Assembly (NCBI GenBank): GCA_018806985.1
Contig: JADANN010000402.1
Location: 806,001 to 870,000 of the forward strand
Reading direction: 5' to 3'
Length of the DNA: 64,000 nucleotides
From: Angiostrongylus vasorum
Taxonomy: Eukaryota; Nematoda; Chromadorea; Rhabditida; Metastrongylidae
A model generated the notes under the pieces. The model saw only the letters and a program-made list of their open reading frames with translations. It made no database searches and was not told where the DNA came from. Shown in pieces: positions 1-12,500 of this stretch. The first letter of the stretch is position 1. Every line of letters begins with the position of its first letter. The position numbers and the translations under genes are program-made.

Positions 1-37
1 TGGCGCGTCCGACCACTGCGCCACACGCGCCCTTCAT
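1..37 (-). mobile_element. SINE-A 5' end, cut by the window edge
   Basis: Read on the minus strand this is the head of the tRNA-like SINE-A family, including the A-box-like GTGTGGCGCAGTGGTCGGA also seen at 5478, 8391, 18227 and 54340. The rest of the element would lie to the left of the window. Confidence 0.7.
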
Positions 38-150
38 GGCATGGTATTGTGCGAAATACATTCACAAAGATCCTGAGATATAGGCAAACACGATCCTTGG
101 TCAAGATTCGAATCCACGACTACCGTTGCTCATCGTGAGCAAATATCTTC
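38..150 (-). mobile_element. SINE-B-like fragment
   Basis: On the minus strand the fragment contains a good B-box-like GGATTCGAATC, then the family tail (CTCAGGATCTTTGTG, a diverged form of CTCAGCATCATTGTGG, then a variant of the AATACCCTGCC end). It is a diverged member of the SINE-B family described at 11195. Confidence 0.5.
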
Positions 151-821
151 GAAAAACGGCTTTAATTTAACCTCGACATGAATAGTAGACATTTCATTGG
201 CTTCCCACAACAAGCCATAACGTTATGAGCGTTTGATTGCAATCACTGCTCCGAAGAAAGCAAAGCCTCCAAAACTTTAGTCGGAATAAAAGTTTTTGTA
301 ACAACCTGCTGCAAGTTGTATGAATTCCACATTATTATCTACTCTTAATTTATTCCAAACATTCATTTCTAACGGGTTTAAAGGGTTATAAGAGGTTGAA
401 AGTAATAATTATTCAAGACTACGTTGTACTTTTAACACTTAAGAGACAAAATAACCTCTAGAGGAGGCATACATGCAAAAATAATAGCTAGTTTCAAGAT
501 GAAATCAAAACGTCTCACAGCGTTGCGAATTTCAACAGTACAATGGAAACTATTGGAATCCACAAATTTTCCCCTAAAGGGTAATGGCACTTTCATTATA
601 TAAGGAGGCGAATTCATGAAGCCCATAACACATATTTCTTCCACTTTTCAGCTTGGTAGATCATATTTGGAAAGCCAAAACAAATAAACAAGCGGGATTC
701 TGCTCAAACGAGCACAGTGTTGTTACCCAAAGTATCGTTTATGTTGGCAGTGGTTACTCTTTAGCCAATTATTTTGAAAGCTTAATTTTCTAATGTTGAC
801 CTTTTATTTACTGCCTTTTAC
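151..821. other. No recognisable feature
   Basis: AT-rich sequence. The short open frames here have no splice context or protein resemblance that I recognise. Confidence 0.5.
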
Positions 822-1065
822 TAGGTTTCACGGCAGGGTATTATTTGTGAAACAACCACAATGATGCTGAGATATTTGCAAAACTCCGGACCGCAGGTGT
901 CTACGGTGAGGAACGAACGCGCTATTGTCCTTTCCGGGGAGTAACGCGTTCACTATCACTCCATGCGGGTCCTTCGTTTCGCCTCTCTCTCAGCTAGTTC
1001 TATCGATCACGGCAACCATCAATCACCCGTCAACGGGAATGATCTGGGAAGCCCAAATCGCTTAA
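822..1065 (-). mobile_element. SINE-B copy
   Basis: Minus-strand SINE-B. The left side carries the 3' tail (CAGGGTATTATTTGTGAAAC, ATGATGCTGAGATATTTGC), then the box-B-like region GAACGAACGCGC and the box-A-like region, then the 5' part ending near AGCCCAAATCGC. The small open frame at 963-1208 falls inside this repeat and is not a gene. Confidence 0.7.
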
Positions 1066-1892
1066 TTTTCTTTTTTTCAATTTTTCTGAGAGCCTTAAAT
1101 CCAAGTATATATGAATATGAAGGTGTACTGTACAAAGATGATATGTATAACTCTAGAAGTGTTTACAAATCGTACAAACCACAGCTATTCGCTGACATCT
1201 GTGGGTAAAAAGGAAGTTTACTAGTTTGCATGATGAGTTCTTCGAAAGCAGTAACGATGCCTGCGCTTGTTCAATTGACCCGTCGAAAATGGATTTTGTA
1301 GTTAGAATAACATACTTCTCAAAATTTAACGTAAAAAAAAGAGACATAAAGGACTGTAGAATATAAGACTTTCGTTAGTAATAGATGACAAATACAGTCC
1401 ACTATGCATTCCTGTGGTATTTGTCTACTCTTGAGCAAGTAAACATGCAACGCTGCAAAGTTATTGCTGTTTCAACTTTCTTATGACAGTAAGTGGAAAC
1501 CTCGTCGAAAACATCTGCACGTTCACTGCAACACGAATTCCATGAACATCCAAGACAGTCAAGTTCATTCACACTTCTCAGTACTTCACTGCAGCATTTT
1601 AGGAGATCTAAATATATGCACACATCATTTTTTATAAAACATCCTCTAAAGATCAGATATGTTTAGAACTGGAGATTTCACCTAATTGGTAACAAAGTTT
1701 GGGTTTTCGAAATTATAATTAGATTAGTGGCAGCTACAGATATGGGCAATTCATTGGGGAACCTGGATGTGCCTTCTGCACGAAATCCCACTCGCCGATC
1801 TGCAACGACGCGGTCATCATACTGAAGAGTGAGACGTGAAAAACATTTAAATCTGACAATACCTAATTTCATTGGACCTCTTCATGGATAAT
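1066..1892. other. No recognisable feature
   Basis: AT-rich non-repetitive sequence. Nothing with splice sites or a recognisable protein was seen on either strand. Confidence 0.45.
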
Positions 1893-1943
1893 CAATGTTT
1901 TGCTAGTGAAAGACTTAGACGACGTTGTTGCAAATCTTCATTG

Positions 1944-1983
1944 CGGCCAACGTTTCGGTGATTTCGCATTCATCAGAGGCAGG
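1944..1983 (-). ncRNA. Hammerhead-like ribozyme motif
   Basis: On the minus strand: CTGATGA, a short spacer able to pair weakly, GAAAC, then GTT. The catalytic-core consensus CTGANGA...GAAA is exact. The helix I complement is poor here, so activity is doubtful. Confidence 0.4.
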
Positions 1984-2095
1984 ATGATTCGAATGCAGTG
2001 CCCACAGCAGATGCTTCTTCTCCTTGTGATACAGCTTTCATCATGATGAATTGAGTAGGATGGATTTCACCATTGATAAAGACTAGTGACAACGC

Positions 2096-2281
2096 GTCGT
2101 TTTCTTGTTCAGCAATCGCGAGGTTGTTCTAGTGTCTTCCTCATTGGAAGTCAAGTAAAAAGCGGCTCTGAAGAAGGCGATACTGCCGAGACGTCAGCTA
2201 CTGTTGTATTGTATTGTGTTTTTCTATGGAAGTAAATGTATGCTGTTTAACAACCTCGCGATTGCTGAACAAGAAAACGAC
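2096..2281. repeat. Perfect 33-bp inverted repeat with 120-bp loop
   Basis: Arms 2096-2128 and 2249-2281 are exact reverse complements over 33 bases (first arm begins GTCGTTTTCTTGTTCAGC). The 120-base loop contains a plus-strand hammerhead-like motif. Perfect identity next to decayed repeats suggests a recent fold-back event. Confidence 0.85.
2164..2199 (+). ncRNA. Hammerhead-like ribozyme motif (decayed)
   Basis: GGCT, CTGAAGA, A, helix II GGC/GCC, then GAGAC in place of GAAAC, GTC and AGCT. One core base differs from consensus, so it is probably inactive. Confidence 0.35.
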
Positions 2282-2330
2282 ACATTTGTATTCCAATGCC
2301 GAGGTTAATAGAAAGTAGATCTTGGGAACT

Positions 2331-2867
2331 AGTGGCAACTTCGTGTTTGTTTGTCACAAAAGCAGCACTTTCATTAACTTTGACTGCGTTCAATGAACTT
2401 CGGTATTGACACTGTTGTGTGTTATGTTCCAATTAATATTGGTCCAAAGGCTGCAAAATGGATTCTATAGAATGCTTGATTCTGGGTGGAAATCGATAAA
2501 TGGCTATCCTTTGTCCTGGAGAACTACCGGGTGGGGTAAAACCAATTTGGAGTGGGTAAAGAACAGCACGATAGAGCAACAACTGGTTGACGCTATTTCA
2601 TTCCTGCAGTGATTTACCTCGTCTAAGCTTACCAATAAAGCAAGACAGTTATGTCAACTTATACTACAGCACCATTGTGGCTAAAAGTACTTTTCCTCTC
2701 TTAATAAACGATTCCATAATTGTAAAAGTTCAACACAATTTATTATTATTATTGTCATTTAATTTATTGTTATTATGTAATTTATTATTCAACATAATTT
2801 ATTAAAAAAGTTACAAGTTCGAAACAATTCAGAACCTACATCGCAAGCAAGATTTGACCTCGAAGCG
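2331..2867. other. No gene; AT-rich tract at 2738-2810
   Basis: Contains a low-complexity run of TTATTATTATT type at 2738-2810. The open frame at 2587-2805 is a product of this run. Confidence 0.5.
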
Positions 2868-2995
2868 AACTTTGGGGTGGGGAACGAACGCGCTATTGTC
2901 CTTTCCGGGGAGGCATCAGCAATCACCCGTCAACGGGATTGATCAGGGGAGCTGAAATCGGCATTGAACCCAGTTAAGCTGAGGCTATGCTTATA
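2868..2995 (-). mobile_element. SINE-B copy with internal deletion
   Basis: Minus-strand SINE-B. The box-B region (GGGGAACGAACGCGC) is joined directly to the 5' part (CATCAGCAATCACCCG), so the box-A segment of about 75 bases found in other copies is missing. Confidence 0.65.
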
Positions 2996-3247
2996 ATCAC
3001 AAACCGTTTTATTTTGATTTCACGTGTTTACTTAACCTTGCACGCACACAGTATTCTTACCAATAAACTTCGTTGCTCTCACGTAGTTATTGTTAGTGGT
3101 CATCATGGTCTGATATTATTAAACTTTCTGAAAACGCTTCGGTGTGCTCGAAATCTGATTGTGATCTCGCCTTACTCTCTCAAATAAAGAATGAAAAATT
3201 TATATGGAGATTTCAGTTGTGGCTGAGCATTGAAATCTAATTTATAG

Positions 3248-3503
3248 AGGCCTGCTCGGTCATATATCTCCAACGGATCGTCTTCGAGTCTACATCTCAG
3301 CGCTGGCAATTGTCGACTTGACAGTACTAATGGTGTTGCTCATTAGAACAATTTACCTCACTTTACCACATTTAATGCTTGACACAAACAGCTGCCGAGC
3401 GATGTTCATCATAGAGCAGACTGTGAAGTTAGCATCACTGACGTTGCTGTCATGTATTAGTATCGAACGCTACGTTGCCGTACGAAAACCGTTCTGCAAT
3501 CAG
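3248..3503 (+). CDS. GPCR exon: TM2, TM3 and ERY motif
   Basis: Acceptor TTTATAG at 3241-3247 (an acceptor two bases later is possible), donor CAG|GTACGA after 3503. It encodes 85 codons from RLRVYISALAIVDL through SIERYVAVRKPFCNQ and ends in phase 0. The frame stays open past the donor only as read-through. Confidence 0.85.
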
Positions 3504-6500
3504 GTACGATCCCGTAGAAAACGTCGTCTACCTCATAAAACAATACATATGGGGAATTTTCATCACGAAGAAATCACGACAGCTAGAAAAATCCTGCAGG
3601 AAAAACTGATGTTGGACATCTTAATAGTTGCACATCTTTTTCCTTTTTTTTTGCGAGAGAACAGAAACAGATGAGAATGAGGAGAAATAAAAGCAGTAGG
3701 ACACAATACTGTTCTGCTATGACGAATATTTTTTTTATATAAGCTATAATCTTTCTCTTAACATCGAAACAGTCATTCTCTTAAATACTACTGACTACCT
3801 TTCTTTACTTTCTTTTTTTGCGCTAAGAAGGCGCTGCTACCAAGATTTATCTTCTTTTCTTCATGTTTGTCTAAATTTGTGGTTAGCGCCACCCAGTGCT
3901 CAAGATTCCTATTCTTTGAGGACAGCTGACGTTACTTATTCATGTTATAAGGCGAAATTGAGAAACGAGTTAAAACATCCACTAAATGTTTTGGTCCCAA
4001 CAGATTCTTAAAGAATGCCGACCAGGCACCTGATTCTTTCATTTCGTGTTAAAGATTTAAATGATAGACATCGTTAGCGCGATTATCACGAAATCCTCAT
4101 AGTTCTGGCATATTGCACTCTATTTTCATTGCGTTTCAGTCGTGAGGAGGTTTAGTTCGACATCAGTCGCTCCATATTGATCCTTTTAGTAATGCTAGAG
4201 ATTGTTTCATAGCGTTTCTTATTTTATTTAGGTTCGGAAGCGATTCATCCGACTTACACCGATCGCTGCACTTCTACTTTTCGCTGCCTTCGTGATGGCA
4301 ATTTTCGCACAGGTTTATTTCTTCTAGTCAAAACGACAGCTGTATGTAAAGTATTGTATTACTGAATGATCTAAAAATAGCCGAAAATATAAATTAGCAC
4401 TGAGCAATGAGACTGGACCACTATCCAGACGGATTGCATAAGTCTACGCGCTAGATTTTGAATACATTTCATTTAAAATTGAGCTGAAAAACGTTGGCTG
4501 ATACTCGAAGGCAAGGGAGCGTCAGACTGTTTTTCAATTTCGTCAAATGAATACATAATGACTGAAGCATAAGATCAGTCTTCTGTGGATTGCTGCACGG
4601 AAGCCTACCCCCTGAGTTTAACCGCCTCATCGTGGCTAGAAGGTGTTCCTGAGTGTCGGACTGCGATGCACAGCGGGGTTCATCAGTGGCAGGGTCTCAT
4701 AAGCTAAGAAGAAGTCAGGCAGTTCCATCAGTAAACCTAGCTAAAAGTAAACGAATACCAGGATCCAACACCGTCCTGCTATCAAAGTAGTGGCATGGTG
4801 GCAAATCTGCCTCTGATCCACAGTGGTTGCGACTGCCTGTGGTGGTGAAGACCTGGGGCAGGCTTTGACCAGGCTGACCTCGGGGTTCCAGGAAAACCAT
4901 AACGGCTAAACCAGCAAAACTCCGAAAAATGGAGATTTTGCTATGTCCCGCACAACCAGTGAGGACGGGTCGTCCAAGTGCCAAGTGTCCAAGCATGGAA
5001 GGCTTGCTCATATAATGCATTTTCGGTATGGTTTTCTAAAGAGACTAAAACAAAACTGGGAGTTTCTACATTTGTTTCCACAATGCCCTTTATGTTGCTT
5101 GTTCGTGGGTATAGTCAATCGATAGACATAGCAATATTCAAAACATTAAGGGCACAAAATCTTTTATTATCGCATATTCAAAAAAAATATTTATTATTAA
5201 CTTTCATAAACGAGGGGTCAGTCAACCGTGATCGTGAAATTGCTTCTTTTAAATTGCTTTGCAAACTGTTCACTGAAAGATTACGATCCAAGCATGCACT
5301 CACTTTATGTAAAAATGTACAGGTTGTCACGAAAGTGATTTCAACTGTAGACAGCATAGAATGGTGCTGAAATCTTAGCTGCTTTTCCTTGTTCATCCTT
5401 TCTCTCAACGTTGCTAATGTCTTCCAGAGTAAAAGAAGTAAGGCCCTTTTATTTTTGTTGTTATTGGACATCTAGAGGGGCTCGTGTGGCGCAGTGGTCG
5501 GAGGCGCCGTGCAACACACACGTGTAATCGATTCCTGCGCCTATGGCCCACTAAGCCTTCCATCCCTCTGGGGTCGGAAAATTGGTACCAGACTTATCTG
5601 GGAGGATAGCAGCATTGGCTCGATAGATCGGTAGCCACCCTGAGTCATTGTAAAGGCCAGATATGCATTCAATCACCTCCAAATCGATGTTTAATGAAGT
5701 CGAATGCATGGCGCATCCATCAGGGGATTGATGAACGCCGAGAGCTTTATCCTTTTTTATTCTTTATTGGACTTCTAAAGACAACGATGGATCACTTCGA
5801 CTGTTCTGCTGGACGAATACACGCTTACGTATGAATGATGGATGCACTTTAGTAAATAAGATTGCTTGCATATAGTGGGCATACGTCAGTCCGAATAGAG
5901 ACAAGGAATTATTTCATCCCTTTCCCTTATCCTTCTTAGTTATTAAGTGATGTATCTTACCGCTATTGGTACACATTTAAGACCCTATTTCTAACCTGTG
6001 TAAGAGTCATTTTACCTCGAGAATAAGTTGCATGGAACTTCTCACGCCCACGTGATATCTGAGAAGTTTACAGGTAGTCTACAAGAAGCAAGAAAGAAAA
6101 GAAAAATTTTTCGAAGTGCTGCGTTGAATATTTGAAGCAATCATGTGTTGAACTATGTCTTGTCGTATTGGTAAGCTAACGCCTGTTGTTAATAAGTTCT
6201 AGCAATTACGCCAATACAGCAGAAACTTAGCAGTTAGGTCAGTGGGAATACAATTTTCAAGTCAGCTGTCAGAACCGTGTAATCAATACTTCGGAACAGA
6301 ATGCTCGAAATCGTATGGATAAAGCTGTCACGTAGGACTACTCGTCGTTGTCATGTAGAAACTCATACTTTACTTCTTAAAATTCACAATATGTAATGAG
6401 AACTTAACTACAACAATAACGATATGACGATGTCAAAAACAGAATAGGGAGATAATAAGATCAAGAAACGAGGGAGACATGATGAATGAGAGGTTCACCC

Positions 6501-9500
6501 TCGAAATAAGAGAATAGCTTTGCCATTGGATGGTGGAGTAACATACTCTAAAGTGTCATCTGGAAACAGTAGTGACGGCATTAGAAACTTGACATACTAA
6601 AAACCCTCATGTAGAATTGTGATACTTTTAGTCTGCCAGTAATCATCAAAGGAGTGATATGCGTGATATACAACAGTAATTATGTGCAAGTAGAGTTTAG
6701 CAATTGGAATATACAAATATAGATGAATAGGCAGTAGTGTGAGAGCAGAGACAGCATCTAAGCGAAAGGATAGGATTTCTACTGGTTCCAAAGGTTCTGG
6801 AATGGGCGTGACTCCTTTTCAGCTGAAGTTTTGCGAAAAATGTATGTGGTAATATGAAAAGAAACTACACTGCCTTTATAATTAGGTTTTTTTGTGTTTG
6901 GAGATGCGGATATTTAATGGGATTGGAACCATTTTCTAGTTTGCTGTAAAGCAAAACATGAGAAGGCTAGGTGCTACGAAAGAATTAGGAAGGCAAGGAT
7001 AAATATGACTGCAACGATGCTGAGACATTTGCAAATCTCCGGACGGCGGGTGTCTGCGGTGGAGAATGAACGCGCTACAACCCTTTCCCGATGCTAACGA
7101 TTTCATTAACACACAATGCAGGTCCTTCGTTTCGCCTGTCGCTCAGCTAGTTCTCTCACCATCGTTGTGGTTGTATTTCGTATAATACCCTGCCGTGAAA
7201 ATTGTGGTAGGCAGAGAATAAAAAAGCAAATATAACATAACATATGACTAGCAGTAAAGCATGCCACAGGAAAAATCTGGCAATACAGAAAATAGTAACT
7301 ATTCCGAAGTTATTTACAGTTATATTTATTGTTTTCAAATTATAGTTACAGTTTCTCCTTTTAATTTATCGTAGTTATAAGTATAGCAGCTTAAAAAGTA
7401 GAAAGTAGGTAGAATAGTTGGTATATAAGTTGTTAATATCACTAAGCTCACTGCGTCATCGTCCACTTCAGAGCAGCAATGATTCAAGTCAAGTATCCAT
7501 AGCAGTCAACTCTTGCGATATTCGTCTTCGTAGTCGCATTCAGTTAAGTCGAGCGGTGTAGAATCCCACAGTCGACTTTTCGATCTCATAATTAGTAAAT
7601 ACCTGTAATACAACCGGCCTGACAAATCTTCTTGGTAACCAAAAGAACTTGAATAAGTAGAGGAGCCTCGCATTAAGAAAGATGTGAAAATGGATCATCG
7701 TAACTATTCCTAGTTCATTGTCGATTGCGCTTGCCAAACTCCTCATGAGGATTACCTGTCGCGTCTGCCTCGTAAATTTGGTAATATTTTTTAAAGAAAC
7801 CAGATTTTCTTTCGTTTTTCTAGCTCATCTAGTGTAATTTCTACTGCTGCAGGATATGACCACAAGGACATCATGATCGGTGTAACCACGTCATCATCCT
7901 TGCTTATTTCCAATGGAATCGACTTGGTGCGACTACGCAGACCCAGTTTTAGTGAAATAACTGCTTTAGAAGTTCCCTATTCATTGCTGCTCAGAAAAAG
8001 ACGATAACTACGAGACGTGGTTCATAACAAATTTGTGCAACAACGTCGTATTAGCTTGTAAATACAACGAGGTATTGATTACTTGCGGATGTAAGTCAAT
8101 AAGTGTATATCTTAAGCAGTTCATGTGACCAAACATCTTGATTTTTCTGGCAGGTGCAATCAGTAGCAACTACGTCAAGCAGTCTGAACTGTGTACGCAC
8201 TCAGCGTGGTAAGAGAGTATCTCGATTGGGTGCATATATCACTGCTGTCGCTTTCTTCACCAATCTTGCTACCATCTCGGTCAGCTACGGTCAAATATTA
8301 AGACATGTGCGGCACAGGTTCGTCAAAAGAAAGGCTAGAGGTAAGCATTGTAATCCTTCTTAAGCCCACATTATTACATTGTATATGGGGAGCGGGTGGT
8401 GCAGTGGTAGCAGGCGCTCTGCAATACACATAGAATCGATTGCCGCGTCCATGGCCCAGCAGCCCTTCCTACCCTCTGGGGTCGGCATATTGCTACCAGA
8501 CTTGTTTGGGAGGATAGTAGCACTGGCTCTATACATCGGCAGGCCACGGCGAGTCATTGTAAAAGGCCAGATATGCAATCAATCACCTCCAACCATACTT
8601 AATGAAGTCGAATGCACGGCGCCTTCCCTAAGGGATTGATCAACGCCGAGAAGCTTATCCCTTGTTTTTTATTGTTTATTAGATATGAATTGATTATTCA
8701 CAAACAGAAGAATATAGAACTATTTAAGAAAAAAACTTCATTTTCTGGTCAGAAGCTAAATTTATGCATGACTAAAAAACTGTTCTTAGTGTGTCTATTG
8801 TTAATTTTTCTCAATTTATTTGTCTTATTTATCTCTTTTTATCTACCTATTTACTCTATTTAGTTCTAAAAATCTAACACCATTTAACGTCTGTATGAAT
8901 GATCAGTGTTTCGCTAGATTATTAAGCTAAAAACGAGGTTGTTGAAAAACTTTGTTCGGCTGACGTTTCGACAACATTTGCCATCTTTAGAGCTGCGTTG
9001 AGCTGCTTGTCTACAACCGTTCATACTTGCAATGTGGGTCGACGTATTCGCATTAAGTCGATTCTTCTGGATTTTAGCACTGGTAAAAATACTTAGAAAA
9101 TTGAAAAATTTGGAAAATACTGATTCGCTACCTCATAGTTAAAGTGATATCGATTCCTGCAGCATTCATTACCACCATTGAAGGAAATCATATCGGAAGC
9201 TAATAGATGAACAGCCGCACTTGCAGATTGAGAGGAAACATTCAAGCGTTGCTCCACATCAGAGGATTCAAGTCCATGCCATTACAAGAGCTTAAATCAC
9301 AAGGACGAACGGTTGTGGGCAACCGACTTGATCCCTCGTGGCTCTAAAGAATGCGGCTGCGCTGAAACGTTAGCCGAATAAAACTTTAACTCAAGGACCT
9401 CGTGTTGGCATAATAATTTAGAAAAGCATTAAGTATCACTGCCACTGGTATTATTCTTAGTACTAGTATCTAGGCTTAAACAGTGACAGTTCGTAAGAAA

Positions 9501-12500
9501 GAATTATTTTTTATTCTGTGCAGTGATTTCATTTTTAAGCCCGTCGACGAACAGATGATTTTGTAGTGGTGGCAAACTCAAAGTTGCGACAATCGGTAGT
9601 GGCCGAACCGCGCTACATGCGTGAAATGACAAACGCCATACTTCGAGTATTCGTGTTTCATGTAGTGTGCTGGTTGCCGTCATGTCTGCTTCTGTTTCTT
9701 CCGGATACAACCATCGTCTCCGAGTTGGTCAATACAATTCGCCTCTTCAGCAACTTTACTGATTTTAGGTAAACTGTTTTTAACCCCTTTCAATGCTAAT
9801 GTATGGGAGAAAGCACAATTTTAGGTCAGGCATAGTTGAAGCCTCATAAAATCATTTCTCAAATTTGTCGCTGTGCTCCCGTAAACAAGCCAGGAATTGT
9901 AAGAATGTGTTGACACCTTATTATTCTTTCACTGGGAAATGTTTTATTCCCGATTAACTGCTTTGAGCATGAGTTCAAGTATGAGAACAACTGTTATATT
10001 GACATATTTGTAGTGCAACAAAGAATTTCTTCAGAAGGGAGATTCATCGGAGAATTTTCGAGTTCAAATCGTAGAAATCCCACCCATTGATGTGTCGTTG
10101 GAGCGCGAATAAGTGTACATGTGCAATTATATGTGAAAGAATATAATTACGTAAAGGAAGCAGAAAACTTCTTCTTTTGTTTACATAACACCTTGGTGTT
10201 AGCTTACCAGTACAACAGCTCGTTGTGATCTCATTGCTTCGCGAATTTTCGATAGAGCATGGAAGGGAAAGGTCCCAAAATTTTGAGTGCTGGTCTTATT
10301 GTAACCGTGTTCTCGAAGTAAAAGAGTTTCCGTGATGGCAGAAAGACTTCAGTTGGACTAACGATCGTAAGCAAAGAGATGAAAGTACAGCACAGATATC
10401 GAGACTGTGTATTTCTAGCATTATGCTGTTAATATTACCGTTCTCAAACTAGTTTTAGTGCGATGCGTTGTATGATGTTTCTCGCCAACTGGTTGACGTA
10501 TGCAAGTGCAGCAGGAAACTGGATATTTTATGCGGCATTAAATCGTGAACTTAGGAACTTAATACGGTAAGTTCACATTTGAGTATCCATGGCCCACTTG
10601 TTACTGTTCAGTAGAGAGGAACTGTGCAGTAGCTGGAAAATTAGCACACCCATCAACGATTTCTGGTAATGAAAGTCCTCACTAAGCCATTCTGTCCTGA
10701 GAGAAATTTTCTACTTAATCGCCACGATTTAGACTGAACGTTTCTAACTGTCAACTCTCGAGCAGTGTTGTCTCGCATAGAAAATCGTACTTGAATGTAA
10801 GAATGTAATATGTAATCCGTGTTCACCTCACAATATCCTCTTCTGCGCTGCGAAAAAAATAACACATTTCAAACAGGAAGGTCGATCAGGAGTGCAGTAG
10901 TGCCAGGAATTACTGAGGTGTTATTAGAAAACAAGTGACACCGTCGCGTGGTTCCTTATAACCCATGATGACGGCGTCTGCCTCTTGTAAAGCTCTGGAG
11001 GAACTCTAGTAAGCATTCTAAAGTAAATCACTTTCAATTTTTATTCAGAAACATTTACGAAGTGGATAATGCTCGCAAGCTAAATCCGCCCACAAGCTCC
11101 ACTACCTTCGTGGAAAACAGACTCTGGATAACGAACCCGGTGAATGTGTTGCCATGCATACAATAGTTTAAGAAGGGTGCTAATGGCACCCTGACGGTTG
11201 ATTGCTGATGGCACTGTTAAATAGAAAGCTAGCTAAGAGAAAGGAGAAACGAAGGATCTGAATGGTGTGATAGTAAGCACGTTAGCCTCGGAAAGGATAA
11301 TAACGGGTTCGGTCCCCACCGCAGACACCTGCAGTCCGAGAATTTACAAATATATCAGCATCATTGTAAGTGAATTTCATATAATGCCCTGCCGTGGAAA
11401 ATTGTAATAGGATGTGAACATAAGCTAGCGTTTAAGAATAGTCTTATACAAATACTTCAACAACTGCATTGTCAATGCATAGAAGCAGATTTCTTCCTCT
11501 GTTTCATCGAAAAAGAGGCAATGAGCGAAATAAACTTAGAACATTAATTTGACTTAAATGGACCCATTAACTTAGGTCTTGCCTGTTTCAATCCCTAGTT
11601 CCACCCTCTTTTTTGGCAATGGTTTCTTGTTGCCTGACGGTTTCTCTCCTTGTTGGACCACTTTTTCTATGATATGTTAAAGACACATTCTGAAAGCTGC
11701 ATCGGGGTCTTGCAATAATGATAGTGGGCGGTCGGTAAGAGTTGGGAAAAGAGGTAGGACAGAGCAGGTTTTTTGTCGATGCCACTAAAAGATTCTTCCA
11801 AGTTGATGACTTTGTAAAATATCTTGGCTTGCTGTTTTTTCTAAAACGAGATTTTTTAACAATCTCGGGACGAATGACATCGACGAGTTAATAGTTTTGC
11901 TGGAGTGGCCGGTATATTACATTTTAAAGGCCTCATTTTTTTTTCCCGATAATTTCGTAATGCTGACAGTAAAGATTGGGTTCACTAAGAAAAATGACAA
12001 AAAACACGGAGGTATAAGAAAGGTAGTGTCTTCTCTTATTTCGGCAAATATGGTCGACCTTTGAATATGTGGTGCACTTGGGAGATTGGCGTTTCCAGCA
12101 GCGACTGGACGATCACGTAGAATTTGAGAACACCAGTGGACTCGGGAAAAGATCGGCGCCTGTAGGAACTGTTCTGGTGGTATGAGGTAGCTAAGAAGCA
12201 GTCTTTATTGAATGTTATATGTTACTCTGTATTTGATCTTCTGGTGAATATTTCGAACACTTTCTTACCTTGGAAGACCTTCTTTCGCGGATAGACCCCA
12301 TTGTAGTTCTTCAATAAAAAACCTTGCCATGAAAGGCTGTACAATTGGCAAAAAAATGGTTTTCCACAGTGAATTCTCCATGTACTCCTTCTTTGGAAAA
12401 TGTTTCTTGCGGCCTAAACGAAAAACCATGTTTAGTGGCTAGAGGTACGGTACCTTGCTTGCAATACACGCGCAGTCCTTGGTTCGATCTGGAGCTTCAA

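Larger units (their letters stand above)
1893..2330. mobile_element. Short foldback Penelope-type end pair
   Basis: Two hammerhead-like motifs face outward (minus at 1944-1983, plus at 2164-2199), as at the ends of the full Penelope-like elements, but there is no reverse transcriptase or GIY-YIG sequence between them. The right side ends in the block CAATGCCGAGGTTAATAGAA, which also follows Penelope-type ends at 41843 and 56618. A perfect 33-bp inverted repeat (2096-2128 and 2249-2281) sits across the right motif. I read this as a non-autonomous derivative or a collapsed element. Confidence 0.5.
8890..9420. mobile_element. Short foldback Penelope-type end pair
   Basis: Outward-facing hammerhead-like motifs at 8956-8994 (-) and 9339-9376 (+), with outer flanks that also pair (GAGGTTGTTGAAAAACTTTG on the left, its diverged complement on the right). 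The roughly 340 bases between them show no reverse transcriptase or nuclease remnant. It lies in the GPCR intron 8341-9539. Confidence 0.5.

Noticed and set aside
2987..3187. Possible TM1 exon for the GPCR
   Set aside because: Only a vague SGHHGLILLNFL resemblance; no GN motif and no phase-compatible donor.
7853..8006. Possible extra GPCR exon after an acceptor-like CTGCAG
   Set aside because: TM4 and loop-2 exons already join in phase without it, and its sequence has no receptor feature.
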